Counted from the first letter of the stretch, positions 1 through 9,156 are shown. The stretch: 64,000 nucleotides of DNA from Shinella sp. (GCA_003248775.1 QFQX01000013.1:1-64000); one strand, 5' to 3'. The notes: generated by a model from the letters alone, not told the origin. Translations and numbers: made by a program.

Positions 1-173
1 CCCGACATTCAGTAAAATGGCGGCCTGCGTGTCTCCGATCCATCCCCCATCGCCGGCAAGGGCGGCTACCCGAGCCGGCGCCTCCTTTTCTCACAAGAAG
101 CGGGAATAGCCATAAAACAAGCGTATCGCGATCTTTCAGATTCGCACGTGGCGGCTTAAGTCCTTGTTTCATC

Positions 174-218
174 GCATGTCGTTGCCGCAAAACCGCTGCA
201 CACTTTTGCGCGACATGC
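174..218. repeat. Palindromic intergenic repeat (hairpin)
   Basis: Two nested inverted repeats are visible: GCATGTCG (174-181) pairs with CGACATGC (211-218), and GCAAAA (187-192) pairs with TTTTGC (204-209). From memory, hairpins of this sequence recur between genes in Rhizobiaceae chromosomes. It lies just beyond the stop of the DUF2336 gene, so it could also stop or stabilise that transcript. The rest of bases 1-173 shows no gene that I can support. Confidence 0.6.
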
Positions 219-219
219 T

Positions 220-1275
220 TTAGCGCTGGCGCGCCTTCAAGACCTGCCGGCTGTGTTCGTCGATCGTCTGCAGGATCGATGCGACGGGCTTGATTGCCTG
301 CGGCTTTGTCGAAGCCGCACCGTTCCTGTCTTCGTCGCCGGGATGGAAAGTGTAGCTGTCGGCGCGGCGCCATGTATCGACCCGCTCTTCGCATTCGATC
401 GGATCGAGGCTTTCGATCAGTCGCGCGGCGCGAGACAGGCCGCCTTCGTCGCGGGCGAGATGCGGATAAAGGCTCTTCAGCACGAAGGCGATTTCATCCT
501 GCGCCATGGCGACGCCGACGAGGGTGGTGGCAAGTTGCCGGCCGGAGATGTCGAGCAGGATGCGCTCGGCGAGCCAATGGCTGGATGACAGGGTATCGGC
601 AAGCGTCGAAGCAAAGAGGCTCGCCTCGCGATTGCGGGCAAAGCGCACCAGAAGCGCCTCCTGCAGGGAGGTGACGGTCCGAAGGCCGAGGCGGTCGGAG
701 GGCGGCCGGTTGACATGGGCGGCCAGCCGCTTGATCTCGCCGCGCAGCTTTTCCTCGCGTTCCATGCGGGAGGCTTCGTCGGGCGACATAGCTTCGGTCG
801 CCGGCGCGGCGGTAAGGTTCGCAGTCGCGGTGCCCGCCAGATCTGCCGGCTTTTCAGCGGGCTTCGGCGCGATGGCGCGCGCAGGCATGACGGGCCGCTC
901 AACAGGCATCCGGCCCTTCGGCGTATCGAGATGGCGCATGCCGACCAGCGCGTCGATCACCGTCGGCGACAGCGCCTCGCGCTTGACGATGGCGCGGGCG
1001 TGCGCGGCCCCTTGCGTGCGGGCGACCATGATCAGGATATCGTCGGAAAGGCAGGGAGAGGAGGCGAGAAAGGGTGCCGCAATCGCAATCGGCTGGGAGG
1101 CGATGAAGAGCGCTACCGCCGTCGGAACCGTTGGGCATTGGGAAAGGGCGGCGACCGCCTGCCGTCTAGCTTCCTCGCTGGATGCGTGGAAAAGCGGGGT
1201 GAACAGCTCTGCAAACTGTCTGAGTTCGGACTTGGTAGGGAAGGCGATTTCCTCGAAACTGGTGACGGTGGCCAT
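220..1275 (-). CDS. DUF2336 domain-containing protein
   Basis: A 351-residue cytoplasmic protein rich in short helices, matching in pattern the alphaproteobacterial DUF2336 family (helical-repeat proteins of unknown function). The frame is open further upstream to a GTG at 1350. I prefer the ATG at 1275 because AAGGACG lies about 8 bases upstream of it, while the GTG has no ribosome site. There is no signal peptide or membrane segment. An Ala/Pro-rich linker around residues 130-165 separates the N-terminal helical part from the C-terminal half. It is transcribed leftward and stands alone. The family call is from sequence style rather than a search; no function is assigned. Confidence 0.8.
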   Translation of the reverse strand: MATVTSFEEIAFPTKSELRQFAELFTPLFHASSEEARRQAVAALSQCPTVPTAVALFIASQPIAIAAPFLASSPCLSDDILIMVARTQGAAHARAIVKREALSPTVIDALVGMRHLDTPKGRMPVERPVMPARAIAPKPAEKPADLAGTATANLTAAPATEAMSPDEASRMEREEKLRGEIKRLAAHVNRPPSDRLGLRTVTSLQEALLVRFARNREASLFASTLADTLSSSHWLAERILLDISGRQLATTLVGVAMAQDEIAFVLKSLYPHLARDEGGLSRAARLIESLDPIECEERVDTWRRADSYTFHPGDEDRNGAASTKPQAIKPVASILQTIDEHSRQVLKARQR

Positions 1276-1655
1276 CAGCACTACGTCCTTCTTCCTTACG
1301 CCTACCGGACTTTCCAGTTCACGAAAACGACTGCTCACGACACGACCCACACTAACGCAATACCCGTGTTTCAGATTAGAACGAATTTGTTAGCAAGCTG
1401 TTAACTAAGGTGTGGCCAAATCAGGGCATGGAGGTGCATATGTATGATTCGTGCATCTCTAATTTAGTGCAGTTGACGTGCCCCTCGCGGTGGGCGGCTT
1501 CCACCTCTGTCGGGCCGTGCTGAGAAAGGCACGATTGGCTCCGGCCCATGGACCGCTTGGCATTGCCGTCCGCCGGAGATGTGCTGGCCCTTCGGGACAA
1601 GGGCAGGGTGAGATCGCACTCCTCATCCGTCTCGATCTGGAAAACGGAGACGAGA
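1276..1655. other. Intergenic region between divergent genes
   Basis: About 380 bases separate the leftward DUF2336 gene from the rightward small gene at 1656. An A+T-richer stretch around 1370-1470 probably holds promoters for one or both. I see no convincing gene here: the leftward frame at 1421-1753 looks like a shadow of the small gene and its leader. Confidence 0.4.
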
Positions 1656-1847
1656 ATGGCGGAAATTATCAGGATCAAGGACCGGTTGTCTTTGTCGGAC
1701 AGGCGCGTGCGGCGGGATGGAATGGCGGCCGAGGTGCTGTTGTTCACCGGCATCAGATACGAACGTTACGAACAGCCGAGGAAGAAGGATAAGCGCCTGC
1801 CGGCCTTGCCCCGCCCTGCGGACGGCGGCATCGATCAGCGGCCCTGA
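1656..1847 (+). CDS. Small conserved-type hypothetical protein (63 aa)
   Basis: ATG at 1656 follows a GGAGACGAGA ribosome site. The product is 63 residues, highly charged, with a basic N-terminal half (RIKDRLSLSDRRVRR) and a central hydrophobic patch AAEVLLFTGIRYERYE. It has no signal peptide or membrane segment. Its composition and strong ribosome site suggest a real small cytoplasmic protein; I believe similar short proteins occur in Rhizobiaceae but cannot name a family. A longer in-frame start at 1548 exists without a good ribosome site. Function unknown. Confidence 0.55.
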   Translation: MAEIIRIKDRLSLSDRRVRRDGMAAEVLLFTGIRYERYEQPRKKDKRLPALPRPADGGIDQRP

Positions 1848-1933
1848 GGCCTGCGGCCTGAAAGTGCAGACTGGTATTCGGCGCGAAGCTGCCGAAACCG
1901 TAACAGGTTAGATATGGCCCGGAAAATCCCGGC

Positions 1934-2482
1934 TCAAAGTCCTTCGACCGGCGCGCAGACGGCGTCTTCCAGGAAGGATGCGGCCTGTTCCTCAAGGCTT
2001 GATTGCGGAGCCATGGCTCTGAGCACCGCATAGCCGGTATTGCTCTTTGCCTCGACGATGATCGATTCCGTCAGCGCCGCGACCGGCGTCTTGCGGATGC
2101 GCGCCATCTGCACCGGGCTTGCCACCAGGACATCCAGATTGCCCGAGACCGAGGTGCGGTCATTCATGCTGAAGATCTCGTTGGAATTTGCGTCGTAGAG
2201 CGCCAGAGACCAGAAGGCCGGCCCGCGCGGCGCAAGCAGCCTGAGCGGCCGCCGCTCGACATCGAAGTGACAGACGGCGACCTTGAGATAAGGATCGCCA
2301 TTGGCAAGGCCCGCCGCATCCGGCTTGTCGGCCAGCGCGTAGAAACGGTTCGAATTCCCCTCCGCCTTCACCCGCGTATAGGCGTCGCGGCCGGTATAAT
2401 GCGGCAGCGAGAGAATGATGATGATGTGGAGCACCACGGCGCCCACGAGGCCGGTTGCGACGGCATAGAGAAGCTTATTCAT
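1934..2482 (-). CDS. DUF1254-like membrane-anchored protein
   Basis: A 182-residue protein with one N-terminal membrane segment (about residues 5-28) and a periplasmic domain whose sequence style matches the DUF1254 envelope family. Its ATG (2482) lies inside the end of the upstream DUF1214-like gene (stop at 2475-2477), so the two are translationally coupled. A TTG at 2494 in frame is a weaker alternative start. DUF1254/DUF1214 proteins are usually paired, as here; their biochemical role is unknown. Confidence in the gene is high, in the family name moderate. Confidence 0.75.
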   Translation of the reverse strand: MNKLLYAVATGLVGAVVLHIIIILSLPHYTGRDAYTRVKAEGNSNRFYALADKPDAAGLANGDPYLKVAVCHFDVERRPLRLLAPRGPAFWSLALYDANSNEIFSMNDRTSVSGNLDVLVASPVQMARIRKTPVAALTESIIVEAKSNTGYAVLRAMAPQSSLEEQAASFLEDAVCAPVEGL

Positions 2483-3062
2483 TGCCGCACCCAATCGTCT
2501 CGACCTTCGGCATCTCCAGCCCGATCAGCCCAGAACTGCCGGCGGCCGGCGTGTCGAGCAGCGTCAGCACCAGCGAGAAGCGCCCGGCATCGGGCAAAGC
2601 CAGCCAGTTGCCCGGCTGCGCCGTCGGCGATATCGCGATCTCGAAGCTGCCATCCGGCTTGCGAAGGATGCTCTGCGAATTGTGCGAGCCCGGAAGCTCG
2701 GCGCGGGTTGCCAGCGGACGTCCGGCGGCATCCGCCGCATAAAGCGTCCAGAAACGCGCAATCGGCGTGCGCCCGGTGATCCTGTAGCTGCAGGTGCCGA
2801 TGAGCTGGTGGCCGTTCTCGTCATGGGAGGCTGTAAACGTCAGCCCTTCCGCCGTGCCATAGAGCAACCGCCCGGCCTTCGCCCTGTGGGATTTCGCATA
2901 AGGGTCGGCGGCATCCTTCTGCGCCTGCGGGAATGCGCTCCAAACCCCGAGCCGGATCGCGCCGAACCCGACGGAGGCATTGAGCACCGAAAGCGCCGAC
3001 AGGATCCCGCCGCCAAAGGCGATCACCAGCGCAACGGCGATGAGCAGTGGAACACGGAACAC
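2475..3062 (-). CDS. DUF1214 domain-containing envelope protein
   Basis: A 195-residue protein with an N-terminal membrane segment or uncleaved signal (about residues 4-28) followed by a beta-rich domain with the family-like stretch SYRITGRTPIARFWTLYAAD and a later NSQSILRKPDGSFEIAIS. It starts at a GTG (3062) with GAGGG some 12 bases upstream. It is the first gene of a two-gene leftward operon with the DUF1254-like gene, overlapping it by 8 bases. Likely a periplasm-facing protein; substrate unknown. Confidence 0.75.
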   Translation of the reverse strand: MFRVPLLIAVALVIAFGGGILSALSVLNASVGFGAIRLGVWSAFPQAQKDAADPYAKSHRAKAGRLLYGTAEGLTFTASHDENGHQLIGTCSYRITGRTPIARFWTLYAADAAGRPLATRAELPGSHNSQSILRKPDGSFEIAISPTAQPGNWLALPDAGRFSLVLTLLDTPAAGSSGLIGLEMPKVETIGCGNE

Positions 3063-3393
3063 GGCTGGCTCTGGACCCTCTTGAGATGCAACGCGGCCCG
3101 CCCCGCGCTGGGTTCCAGCGGTATCACTGATTCTGGGGAAGGGGAAGGCGAGGGCGGGAGGGAGGTGGAATGGTGGGCGGGGAGGGAGCGTACGGCATTC
3201 GCTTGAAGGCCTTGAAAACCGGGTTTTCAGGGATGGCTAGGGGGACACGATGTCACCCTTTTTGTGTCTCCGCATGGCACAAGATGGCAGGACAGGCAAC
3301 AGCGGTCCCTGCACAGCATTAAGACTTTCCAAACAACTCACGGTATACCTTTCCAGCGCAAGCAACCATATTGGAATTGTGCCGGAGTGAGTA
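3063..3393. other. Intergenic region with two hairpins
   Basis: The gap separates divergent genes. TGAAAAC (3213-3219) pairs with GTTTTCA (3223-3229). A second hairpin, GGGGACA...TGTCACCC followed by five T (about 3241-3263), resembles an intrinsic terminator reading rightward, just upstream of the A+T-rich gene. From about 3300 the base composition drops in G+C, which suggests that the left edge of the acquired segment lies near here. Confidence 0.35.
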
Positions 3394-4140
3394 ATGCCAG
3401 AGGAATTTGAACTCGAAAGAGCATTTAATCTTGATCAAATTGTAAAGCTCCTCAATAACTTTGAGGAAAGGCTATCAAGGGTAAAGATTAAAAATCAACT
3501 AAATATAACATTGAACGATACGCAGGAGGCGCTAGATTACGGCATAGATGAGGGCGTCCTGAAGAAAAATAGAGAAAACAGATATTATGCAATAAGGGAT
3601 TTTAAGATACGAGAGGATAAATTTTATCCTGCTGTGCGGAAAGGTTTAAAGCAGCTTTGGACAAAGGACGGCTTCAAAGAAGCAGAATTTCATATTGAAA
3701 CGACGGCGGGAAAGAGAACAAAGATCGTTGGAAGATGGACGCGACCGGACCTCACTCTCGTATCACATAAGAAATTCGCTTGGACAATTGGGCATGAATT
3801 CGATGTGGTTACGTTTGAGATAAAGAGGCCTGATAGTTGCGATGTGCTCGCTGTCTTTGAAGCGCTATCACACGCAACAGCAGCAACGAGAACATATGTT
3901 GTCTTTCCCGTAAATGAAGATGACTGGTCAAGGCAAAATCAAGACCAAGAGGCGAGAGTAAAAGATGAATGCTCTAGACATGGCGTGGGCTTGATATTGA
4001 TTGAGGATATTTATCGAGACCCTAAGCCAAAGCTTATAATCAAGGCTATCAAACGAGAGATCGATCATGAGCGTTGTAGCGATTTTCTTGAGGCTGTGAT
4101 GCCCGAAGCAGTGAAGGCAAACATTTCCGCGTGGAAGTGA
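3394..4140 (+). CDS. Solitary PD-(D/E)XK-like nuclease candidate with winged-helix-like N-terminus
   Basis: A 248-residue soluble protein. Residues 1-70 look like a winged helix (alternating helices ending in GVLKKNRENRYYAI). The middle has a restriction-endonuclease-like core: RPDLTLV near residue 120 and FEIKRPD near 145, i.e. the D...ExK spacing of PD-(D/E)XK nucleases. Next come a helix and a strand (RTYVVFPV). Base composition is strikingly A+T-rich (about one third G+C across 3421-3540) with AAA, AGA and ATA codons that neighbours avoid, which points to recent transfer. It has no methylase or partner next to it. A defence or DNA-repair role is possible; the nuclease call is inference from the motif, and activity is untested. 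Confidence 0.7.
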   Translation: MPEEFELERAFNLDQIVKLLNNFEERLSRVKIKNQLNITLNDTQEALDYGIDEGVLKKNRENRYYAIRDFKIREDKFYPAVRKGLKQLWTKDGFKEAEFHIETTAGKRTKIVGRWTRPDLTLVSHKKFAWTIGHEFDVVTFEIKRPDSCDVLAVFEALSHATAATRTYVVFPVNEDDWSRQNQDQEARVKDECSRHGVGLILIEDIYRDPKPKLIIKAIKREIDHERCSDFLEAVMPEAVKANISAWK

Positions 4141-4500
4141 GGGAAGTACACTCTTTGGGTGTGTGAGCTTCTGATGGCTAGTTTTAGGGGGCGTTGCTGG
4201 AAACGATGAATTTTTATGAGGGGGTATTCAAGCGGCTTCTTGCGGCTGTTTCCCCCATGGGTGCCACTGGTCTGGCGTATCAAATTCGCTCCTGGTTATA
4301 TGCGTACTATCTTTCCGTTCCAGCTTTTGCCATGGGGAACGGACATACGGCGGGGTATCGGGATTGCCCGCAAGGGCATACCCCGACAGACACCGGAAAC
4401 ACCGCCCCAGCAGGTGCCCGTTAGGCCTCTTTCAGACGCCGGACACCCGTTCCCGCGCACACCACCTCTACGGATAGCTCCATCGCCCCTTCGTCACCCC
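4141..4500. other. Intergenic region with a bulged GNRA hairpin
   Basis: CGGGGTAT (4351-4358) pairs with ATACCCCG (4378-4385). Inside, GCCC (4366-4369) and GGGC (4374-4377) close a GCAA tetraloop. The short frames here (for example 4194-4424) lack support. The right part abuts the 3' end of the leftward GGDEF gene, so the hairpin could terminate either convergent transcript, although no T-tract follows it. Confidence 0.4.
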
Positions 4501-5697
4501 TCAAGCCGCGTCGATCCTTTCGCCCTCGGCCATTGGACCGAAGCGCCAGGCGTTGCGGCCGTTGTCCTTGACGGCGTAGAGGCCTCGGTCGGCGGCGTCG
4601 AGGGTTTCGGCGAAGCTCGGGTCGTTGGCGATCGAGCCGTAGCCGATGCCGATGCTGATGGTGACGTGGCGGTTGCGGTCGCCGGTGTGGGCGTGTTCGA
4701 TGGCAAGCGACCGCACGGCCCGGCGCATGCGCTCGGCGAACATGCCGGCGCGGGCGGGGTCTGAAAGGGGCATCAGCGCCAGGAATTCCTCGCCGCCATG
4801 GCGGGACAGGTGGATCGAATCCGGCAGTTCGCGGCGCATGCACTCGGCAACGGCCCGAAGGCAGGCGTCACCGGCATTGTGGCCGTAATTGTCGTTGAAG
4901 GCCTTGAAGTTGTCGATGTCGATCAGGAGCACCGCCGATTGGGCGAGGTCGTCGGTCCTGTACCAGCGGCGCAGTCGCGCCAGTTCGGCCTCGGCCCCGC
5001 GCCGGTTGGGAAGGGCGGTGAGCGGATCGGTTGCCGAGAGACGTTCCAGCTCGCCGTTCTGGCGGGAAAGCTCGCGCTTCAGCGCCTCGTTCTCATGCGC
5101 CTGCAGGAAGGCGATCTGGCGTTCCGCCTCCAGCTGATGGCTGGAGATCAGCGTCAGCGTCACCGTCGGTATGTAGAGGGCGAGGTGATAGAGCACGTAG
5201 TCGAGGGTGACGCCCTTCAGGAACCAGATGAAGCCGTAGTTGATGAGGAAGCAACAGAGAGACGCGTAGAGCGTGATTGTCAGCGGTGCGCGGACCGCGA
5301 TGGTGATGACCATCTGGAACACCGCCGCTGCATAATAGTAATGCAGCGCCGCAGGGCTTTCGCTCGACACCAGCACGACGCACCAGACGATGTTTCCGGC
5401 GATGACGACGGCAAGCGTCGCCGCCTCCTTGTAGGCAATTGGCCGGCGGCCGCCCTGATAATGGCCGAGCATCAGCGCCAGCGGCAGGATCACGCCGAAG
5501 CGCAGGCCGAGTGACAACCAGACGATGTCGCCGAGCAGCAACACGTCGATGGCCGCATAGAACATGTAGAACAGCGCGACGGTGAATGTGGTCTGGTTCA
5601 GGGTCTGGCTGCGGACCTCCGTGCGGTCGCGTTCGTATGCCGACCGTTGTTCGGCCGTCAGACGCGGGCGCGGGTCCAGACCAAGCCAGTTGTCCAT
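4501..5697 (-). CDS. Membrane diguanylate cyclase (GGDEF)
   Basis: A 398-residue enzyme that would make cyclic di-GMP from two GTP. About six hydrophobic segments occupy residues 36-187, then a short coiled-coil (190-218) leads to a GGDEF domain starting at ATDPLTALPNRRG. The active-site motif is GGEEF at residues 301-305, and the metal-binding stretch LLIDIDNFKAFNDNYGH is intact. The canonical RxxD inhibitory site is not present at its usual place: the residues there are P and I. That suggests weak or no product feedback. It is a stand-alone leftward gene with no visible partner. Confidence 0.9.
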   Translation of the reverse strand: MDNWLGLDPRPRLTAEQRSAYERDRTEVRSQTLNQTTFTVALFYMFYAAIDVLLLGDIVWLSLGLRFGVILPLALMLGHYQGGRRPIAYKEAATLAVVIAGNIVWCVVLVSSESPAALHYYYAAAVFQMVITIAVRAPLTITLYASLCCFLINYGFIWFLKGVTLDYVLYHLALYIPTVTLTLISSHQLEAERQIAFLQAHENEALKRELSRQNGELERLSATDPLTALPNRRGAEAELARLRRWYRTDDLAQSAVLLIDIDNFKAFNDNYGHNAGDACLRAVAECMRRELPDSIHLSRHGGEEFLALMPLSDPARAGMFAERMRRAVRSLAIEHAHTGDRNRHVTISIGIGYGSIANDPSFAETLDAADRGLYAVKDNGRNAWRFGPMAEGERIDAA

Positions 5698-5906
5698 CGA
5701 GTTCCACCGAGTGCGCGAAATAAATGAAATGCTCCCTTCGAGAGCGGCGCAACAATTAGGTCGATCGACTTAATCAGAATTTAAAGCAACAAAATTCCTC
5801 CCCATTTTCGGGGAGGCAGGTCATGAGTGGTTAACACCGGGTAAATGATTGGCTGAACGGGCGGCTCATCCCAGATATCAATCAATTTTCAGGGGTTTTC
5901 ACTGTC

Positions 5907-8084
5907 TCATTCCGTGCCGCGCAATTCGACGCTGGCAAGCTTCTGAACGGTGCGGGGAATCGGTTTCGCGTCCTTCAACATGCCGGCGATGTCGCGAATC
6001 AGCCGGGTCGAGCCGGATGAAAGCGAGCGCGGGCGAATCAGCGCCGGCAGCGCGGTTTCGCCCTCCTTTGGCCTGGCGCTCGCCACCTTCTCGCCGGTCA
6101 CTTCCTTGCCCGGGTTCTCGAAGCCCGGAATGGGGCGAAGGTCGATGCCCTGATGGGCGTAATCCATCAGCTTCTTGAAGGTCATCGCGGGAAGCGAGCC
6201 GCCGGTCATGTTGTTGGACGATGTGTAATCGTCATTGCCGAACCAGACGGCGGCGGCGTAGTTGCCGGTGAAGCCGCAGAACCAGGCGTCGCGATAGGCC
6301 TGCGTCGTACCGGTCTTGCCACCGGTCAGCACGCCGTCCACGGCGGCGCGTCGCGCGGTGCCGATATAGGGAACCTTGGTCAGCATCTGCAGCATGGAAT
6401 TGGCCGCCTGCTCTGAGAGCACCCGCTGCGGCGCCGGTTCGTCACGATCGAAATCGTAGAGCACGTCGCCATTGTAGTTCATGATCTGCTGGATGCCATG
6501 GCGGCGCGACTGGTAGCCGCCGGTCGGGAACACCGCATAGGCCGTCGCCTGGTCGAGCACGGTCACTTCCGACGTGCCGATCGGGATCGTCACGTCCTTG
6601 CGGATCGGCGTCTCGACGCCGAATTTCTTGGCTTCCGCCATGATGTCGTTGATGGCGTTGGGGCCGAGCTTTTCCTTGGCGAGACGGACCGGGATGGTGT
6701 TGATCGACTTGACCAGCGCCGTCTCGATATTGATGCGGCCGGCATAGCTGTTGCCGTAGTTCTTCGGGCTCCAGTTGCCCCAGGAAATGGGGCCGTCGGT
6801 GATTGGCGTCTCGGGGGTGAGGCCGCTCTCCATCGCCAGCGAATAGGTATATATCTTGAATGACGATCCCGGCTGGCGCAGCGCCCGCGTGGCGCGGTTG
6901 AACTGGCTTTCGCCATAGTCGCGTCCGCCGACCATGGCGCGCACGGCGCCGCCGTTCTCGATCAGCACCAGCGCGCCCTGCTTGACGTTATAGGCCTCGC
7001 CATATTCGCGAAGGCTGGAGGCGACGGATTCTTCGGCGGCCTTCTGCAGGCCGGTGTCGACGGTGGTGCGCACCACCAGCGAATGATCCGGGAACTTCGC
7101 CGCGATCCGCTGCACCTCGTCGAAGGCCCAGTCGAGGAAGAAGTCGGGCGCTTCCGCCTCGCCGCGATCGACGACCGTTGCCGGGTTGCGCCGTGCCGCG
7201 ATCACCTGGCCCTCGGTCATGATGCCGCTCTGCACCATGTTGGAGAGCACTTCGTTGGCGCGCGCACGGGCGGCCGGCAGGTTGACATGGGGCGCATATT
7301 TCGCCGGCGCCTTGAACAGGCCGGCAAGCATCGCGCTTTCGGCCAGCGTCACCTCGGTGATCGGCTTGCCGAAATAGAATTGCGAGGCCGCAGCCGCTCC
7401 GAAGGTGCCACCGCCCATATAGGCGCGGTCGAGATAAAGCGAGAGGATTTCCTTCTTGCTCAGATTGGCCTCGAGCCACATCGACAGGAAGGCTTCCTTG
7501 ATCTTGCGCTCGATCGAGCGTTCATTGGTGAGGAACAGGTTCTTGGCGAGCTGCTGGGTCAGTGTCGAACCGCCCTGCACGACGGAGCCGGCGCGGGCGT
7601 TCTCGGTCATGGCGCGGGCAAGGCCGATGAAGTCGATGCCGTAGTGGTCGAAGAAGCGCCGGTCCTCCGTCGCCAGAACCGCCTTGATCAGGTGATCCGG
7701 CAGCTCGTCGATGGGCACTGAATTTTCATGGATGATGCCGCGATGGCCGATCTGGTTGCCGTAGCGGTCGAGAAAGGTGACAGCGAAGTTGTCGTGGTTG
7801 CGCCAGTCCTTCTTGGTTTCCTCGAAGGCCGGCTGGGCAAGCGCCAGCAGCAGCACGAAGCCCGCGGTGCCGAGCGTCATGGCCTCGCCGAGCACTTCGA
7901 ACATGATCCGCTTGAGACCGCGCACGCGAAAACGGCGGAAGAAGATGGTGATTTCTTCCCAGGTCTCGGCAAAACGGAAGCCGGCATTCCATAGGGTGGA
8001 GTCGATCCAGCTGTCGATGCGCAGGAGGATATGGCGCTTGAGGCGCGGCTTCTTTTCCGGTTCTGGCGGCAGGTTGTCGGCCAC
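5907..8084 (-). CDS. PBP1A-family bifunctional peptidoglycan synthase
   Basis: A 725-residue inner-membrane penicillin-binding protein that polymerises lipid II and cross-links peptides. A basic cytoplasmic N-terminus precedes one membrane segment (about 68-85). The GT51 glycosyltransferase domain follows, with EDRRFFDHYGID (E140) and STLTQQLAKNLFL. The transpeptidase domain has SSFK (nucleophile near S407), SIN (about 460) and KTGT (about 590). The frame is open to 8285, but the upstream residues look non-coding. I chose the GTG at 8084, after TGGGAAG. It is monocistronic, next to but divergent from the YcgN-family gene. Confidence 0.9.
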   Translation of the reverse strand: MADNLPPEPEKKPRLKRHILLRIDSWIDSTLWNAGFRFAETWEEITIFFRRFRVRGLKRIMFEVLGEAMTLGTAGFVLLLALAQPAFEETKKDWRNHDNFAVTFLDRYGNQIGHRGIIHENSVPIDELPDHLIKAVLATEDRRFFDHYGIDFIGLARAMTENARAGSVVQGGSTLTQQLAKNLFLTNERSIERKIKEAFLSMWLEANLSKKEILSLYLDRAYMGGGTFGAAAASQFYFGKPITEVTLAESAMLAGLFKAPAKYAPHVNLPAARARANEVLSNMVQSGIMTEGQVIAARRNPATVVDRGEAEAPDFFLDWAFDEVQRIAAKFPDHSLVVRTTVDTGLQKAAEESVASSLREYGEAYNVKQGALVLIENGGAVRAMVGGRDYGESQFNRATRALRQPGSSFKIYTYSLAMESGLTPETPITDGPISWGNWSPKNYGNSYAGRINIETALVKSINTIPVRLAKEKLGPNAINDIMAEAKKFGVETPIRKDVTIPIGTSEVTVLDQATAYAVFPTGGYQSRRHGIQQIMNYNGDVLYDFDRDEPAPQRVLSEQAANSMLQMLTKVPYIGTARRAAVDGVLTGGKTGTTQAYRDAWFCGFTGNYAAAVWFGNDDYTSSNNMTGGSLPAMTFKKLMDYAHQGIDLRPIPGFENPGKEVTGEKVASARPKEGETALPALIRPRSLSSGSTRLIRDIAGMLKDAKPIPRTVQKLASVELRGTE

Positions 8085-8322
8085 GCGAATGCTTCCCAGG
8101 AATGCTGCGGGCAGAGCCCGCGACTGTGTACTTTGAGCCTTTTGACCGGAGGCTCCCGGCCGCAAGTCCCGTGATCCCGGGCCGCCCGACCCTTGACGCG
8201 ACCGCTGGCAGGGGCCAAGAGCATGGCGAACCGGCCGGCAAATCGGTGAATGCTGATAGATTGTCGATTTGTGCGCAAAGAACAAGAAAAAAGCGGGGCG
8301 TGATCTGCCCCGGTGACGGGAT

Positions 8323-8787
8323 ATGACCGAGCTACCCTACTGGAAGACCAAGACTCTTGCCGAAATGACCCTTTCCGAATGGGAAGGGCTGTGCGACGGC
8401 TGCGGCCTCTGTTGTCTCAACAAGCTGGAGGACTGGGACACCGGCGAGGTGGTGTTCACCTCCGTTGCCTGTCGTCTGCTCGACGGGGAAAGCTGTCGAT
8501 GCAAGGATTATGAAAACCGCAAGGCGACGGTGCCGGACTGTATCCAGCTCACCGTCAAAGGCGTGGATGAGATCGGCTGGCTGCCGCCCACCTGCGCCTA
8601 TCGCCTGATCGGCGACGGCGAGGACCTGTACTGGTGGCACTACCTCGTTTCCGGCGACCGCGAAACCGTCCACGCCGCCGGCATCTCCGCCCGCGGACGC
8701 ACGGTTTCCGAAGAGGATGTGGATGTCGAGGACTTCGAGGATTATGTGGTCGATTGGCCGCTGACCGTGGGCGAGAAGGCGAAGTAG
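8323..8787 (+). CDS. YcgN family cysteine-cluster protein (UPF0260)
   Basis: A 154-residue soluble protein with the family's conserved cysteines: the CDGCGLCCLNK cluster, then CRLL, CRCKDY, PDC and PPTCAYRL. The spacing implies metal or iron-sulfur binding. In other bacteria the family is broad but its role is undefined. ATG at 8323 follows a GGTGACGGG stretch. It is divergent from the PBP gene, sharing roughly 240 bases of upstream DNA. The length matches the family. Confidence 0.9.
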   Translation: MTELPYWKTKTLAEMTLSEWEGLCDGCGLCCLNKLEDWDTGEVVFTSVACRLLDGESCRCKDYENRKATVPDCIQLTVKGVDEIGWLPPTCAYRLIGDGEDLYWWHYLVSGDRETVHAAGISARGRTVSEEDVDVEDFEDYVVDWPLTVGEKAK

Positions 8788-8832
8788 GGTTCGCCTCTAC
8801 CGCTCCGGCGGGTTAGTCGGGTTTGACAGCTC

Positions 8833-9156
8833 TCAGGCAATTCCAAGGAATAAGGCGAGAGAACGTGTGACCGAAAGCATGGTTTCATCATCGATGTGAC
8901 CGATAGTCGGGCCAATCCTCTCACGGCGAACGGAAAGCGCTTTGTCCACCATGATTTGCGATGGTTTGCTCAGGCCATTTCCGGCATTCGGTTCGATGGA
9001 CGGTCGGATGAGCGGGGCCTCTACCAGTGTGCTGGTGATGAGCAGCACAGTGACGGTGCCTGTACCCTCGAAGGCATCTGCCTGAACAACAAGTGCCGGA
9101 CGAGGTTTGCCGAAGTCACCTGAGACTGCAACGGTGACAAGGTCGCCGCGTTTCAA
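8833..9156 (-). CDS. mazF: Type II toxin, PemK/MazF family
   Basis: A 107-residue protein of MazF/PemK size. It opens with KRGDLVTVAVSGDFGKPRPALVVQ, the typical first strand with the conserved GKPRP motif, and includes KPSQIMVDK, the second family motif. MazF toxins are sequence-specific endoribonucleases. The ATG overlaps the stop of the antitoxin gene (9153-9156), which is usual for these modules. The antitoxin is of the DUF3018/MazE-like type. No degradation is visible. Confidence 0.9.
   Translation of the reverse strand: MKRGDLVTVAVSGDFGKPRPALVVQADAFEGTGTVTVLLITSTLVEAPLIRPSIEPNAGNGLSKPSQIMVDKALSVRRERIGPTIGHIDDETMLSVTRSLALFLGIA

Noticed and set aside
1421..1753. Reverse-strand 110-residue frame
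   Set aside because: Overlaps the better supported small gene at 1656-1847 and has no ribosome site.
4194..4764. Short forward frames after the A+T-rich gene
   Set aside because: No ribosome site; partly antisense to the GGDEF gene; sequence is hairpin-rich intergenic DNA.
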